This document shows positions 55,054 to 64,000 of a stretch of 64,000 bases of DNA, in pieces (position 1 is the first letter of the stretch; every line of letters starts with the position of its first letter). The stretch comes from Paraspadella gotoi (lineage: Eukaryota > Chaetognatha): positions 5,492,050-5,556,049 of the forward strand of contig CM119270.1 in NCBI GenBank assembly GCA_051294375.1, in the 5' to 3' direction. The notes under the pieces were generated by a model, which was not told the origin of the DNA, ran no database searches, and saw only the letters and a list, made by a program, of their open reading frames with translations. The position numbers were made by a program, and so were the translations under genes.

Positions 55054-55987
55054 AAGAGAGAGAGAGAAGGAAGAGAGAGATTTAGAATTAATGGAGTTGA
55101 AGGAAACGAAAATGGAAAAGGTTAAGAAGAGCTCCTCCTCCTCCTCCTCCTCTTCTTCCTCATCCTACTCCTCCTCTTCTTCCTCATCCTCCTCCTTCGT
55201 TTGTTTCAGTCATTTTCTCATTTGTTTAAACATCTTTAACTGTGTCGAATGTTGGATTGGATATGGGATATTCGATATTGGGTGCTCTAGTATTGGATAT
55301 TAAAAAATTAAAAAAGTTTCACTATCGTCACGTTTAATTTCAATAGTCCACAGTACCACAATGCACATTTGTAAACATAGGCTTAAAACAGACCTAATTC
55401 TTCTAAAAGAAATCGGATTTTGATCGCACATTGTGCACAGTGCACAATGTGCAGTCTCGTATGCAGTCAAGACGCTTCGATCCCCATCTTATTCCCTTTT
55501 CTTTTTCTTTTCCAGTTAGCCAAGTGCAAGGGTCAAACGTGGGTTGGGACTGTAAATAAGCGAACCAACTGACTTTTGCGTTTTTCTCTCTCTTTTTGAC
55601 TCGCATAGTTATGGCCAGTTGTAATTACCATTTCGAAAAGATGGGAACTGGGTAATAAATTAGCGCGAATATTGGGATATTATATTATATATTATATGTA
55701 TTATACTTTTTATTAGTAGCAGAAAAAAATAATATCAAAAGTAAGAAACTTGAAAGCCTTTTTATCTGTAATACAATAGTACTTTGAGTGTTAACTTTGT
55801 TCATTGATTTTTTATTGTTAATCGAGTTTGTCGAGATTGTTTTTTTTTTAGGTCCGTCGTCGTCGTCGTCGTCGTCTTAATCGTCGTCGTTGTTCCAATC
55901 CTTCACTCCAACACTCGATTCGTCTTCTCCCATTTTTTTTTCTCCGCCGCCAATTCCTCTTTCGATGTGGCCTGTTTTTGCGTCTCT

Positions 55988-56076
<89 letters not shown>

Positions 56077-56153
56077 TCTCTTGCTCGCATTCCCTCTCAA
56101 AGATCTCTCTCTATTTTTCTCCCTATTTTCCATTCCTTTTTATCTCAGCCATT

Positions 56154-56225
<72 letters not shown>

Positions 56226-56911
56226 GGTTTTTCACCATCCAAGATTAATTGACCGCTAAAACTTGGGTCTTTGATTTCGTTAGAATTCCGAGTTGGGACG
56301 AAGAAAGCGACTCGGTTGTTGGTGATGTTGCTGCAGGACCCAATAAAAGTTGCTGCTGGACCAGAAAGATTTTACTGTTGACCCTTTATGTCGTTACTAA
56401 GCCAAGATGTTGAGCCAGGGACGTTGCTTCAAAGCCAGAGATGGGACTGTACCAATAGCTAAGCTTTTGACATTCTTATTATCAATTTCTTGGTTAATTT
56501 AGAAATTTTGCTGTGACCGCTAATGATTCCCGACATTTAGCTTCGTTGATTTTGTTACTTTGATTCTTTTTCGTTCGCTTGAATGAAAATGAAGACAAAG
56601 ACCTCGAGCAAGACGACGACGACGACGACGACGACGACGAATTAAGCCCGCTTTTCAATTTCTTTTTCAACTTTTATTTTCTTTCCGGATCCAAAATCAG
56701 GATTCGTATTCAAACGATTAAATCGAATTCGCGTTAATTTCAGGTTCCGATTCTCTGATTGTCTTCGCAGCCTCGAAGCGAAGCTGCCATTAATCTTTTT
56801 GCGTGATGATCGTGATTTTTCGCTTTAATTATCAATGTTCTTTCAAGCATTTTAATCATTAAAATCCGTATATTTTTAATGATAAAAGACAACCTGGGTC
56901 CTAAGTAGTGC
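53098..56911. repeat. Giant palindrome: two 1.79 kb arms around a 0.24 kb centre
   Basis: 53098-54890 is the reverse complement of 55132-56911. Matching marks: ACTTAGGACCCAGGTTGTC at the left end and GACAACCTGGGTCCTAAGT at the right; GTGCACAATGTGCGATCAA at about 54580 and TTGATCGCACATTGTGCAC at about 55420. Differences are mostly in GA-run length and homopolymers. The arms contain GA/CT arrays at 53786-53855, 53936-54015, 55990-56072 and 56154-56222. Open frames are GA or GAC/GTC readings. No gene seen. Confidence 0.95.
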
Positions 56912-57066
56912 TCCTGACAAAGAGCAGAGACACAAGTGAAGATACAATGTTTACTACGAATTTATTTGACAACTTTTCGTTTAAAATATTTAATAATTAT
57001 CTTTTAAGACTACTGTTTTGTTTCAACCAGCGGGTGGTATAGAGAGAGGGAGAGAAAAAGAGAGCC

Positions 57067-57132
<66 letters not shown>

Positions 57133-57245
57133 AATACGCGCTATAAAAAAGAAAAACAAGAAAAAAGAGAGATGAGACAGCGAGGGATGGGCACCAAGAG
57201 AGAAAGAGAAGCGGCGAAGTGGCTCGTCCGCACGCTCCCAAGCCT
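56912..57245. other. 3' flank of the ABC transporter gene
   Basis: AT-rich then a GA run at 57070-57130; no exon. AATAAA-like signals on the minus strand were not resolved. Confidence 0.5.
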
Positions 57246-63835
<6,590 letters not shown>

Positions 63836-64000
63836 CTTAAAACGGAAATTTATATATTGTTTACAATATTTCATTTAAAAAAAAACAAAAAAACAACGTC
63901 ATAAGCAAGAAATGAATTGAGTCAATTCGGATTTGAAAACTCGATCGTATCAGCGAATATCGCGATATACCGACATCTAACATCTAGACAAGCTCTCTCT

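Overview
The window is nuclear DNA from an animal. Genes are split by GT-AG introns, exons are GC-richer than their AT-rich surroundings, and the products are animal types: an astacin protease with LDLa and ShKT modules, a Ly6/quiver-like GPI-anchored protein, ER-type JmjC oxygenases, a Kelch protein and an ABCB full transporter. Very long (GA)n/(CT)n runs, SINE-like repeats, MITEs, fold-back elements and a 3.8 kb palindrome fill the space between exons. The sequence alone does not fix the phylum; an invertebrate is likely. Three N gaps (4431-4678, 13552-13576, 52815-52839) show a draft assembly. Several one-base frame breaks inside otherwise clean genes suggest either indel errors or very recent decay.

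Layout. 1-5594: no convincing gene, mostly microsatellite and AT-rich DNA. 5595-14036, minus strand: secreted astacin metalloprotease, eight exons traced, signal-peptide exon not found; two of its exons sit between the arms of a 0.7 kb inverted repeat. 15323-21437: a few weak exon candidates and repeats. 21438-32245, plus strand: four-exon Ly6/quiver-like GPI-anchored protein whose last intron is about 9.9 kb and holds an opposite-strand TPR-like gene (26156-28199), a fold-back element, a 0.8 kb tandem duplication, two minisatellites and SINE copies. 33846-37005, plus: five-exon Kelch-repeat protein.

37903-50323, all minus strand: the most interesting part. Two tandem paralogues of a secretory-pathway JmjC oxygenase (signal peptide, JmjC, EF-hand, C-terminal KDEL or KREL) are interleaved with a repeat-rich prepropeptide gene (a 13-residue unit bounded by Lys-Arg) and with a tandem family of small secreted precursors. 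Each of the latter has one exon with a signal peptide and acidic pro-region ending in a phase-1 donor, and a tiny second exon encoding a very basic tail of the form GS(D/N)PE...RRS(I/V)FRRR. An ER-retained oxygenase beside peptide precursors suggests a peptide-maturation locus; this link is inference only.

50324-57245: repeats, including the 53.1-56.9 kb palindrome. 57246-63835, minus: C-terminal half (linker, TMD2, NBD2) of an ABCB full transporter running off the right edge, with an unusual LSAGH signature in NBD2.
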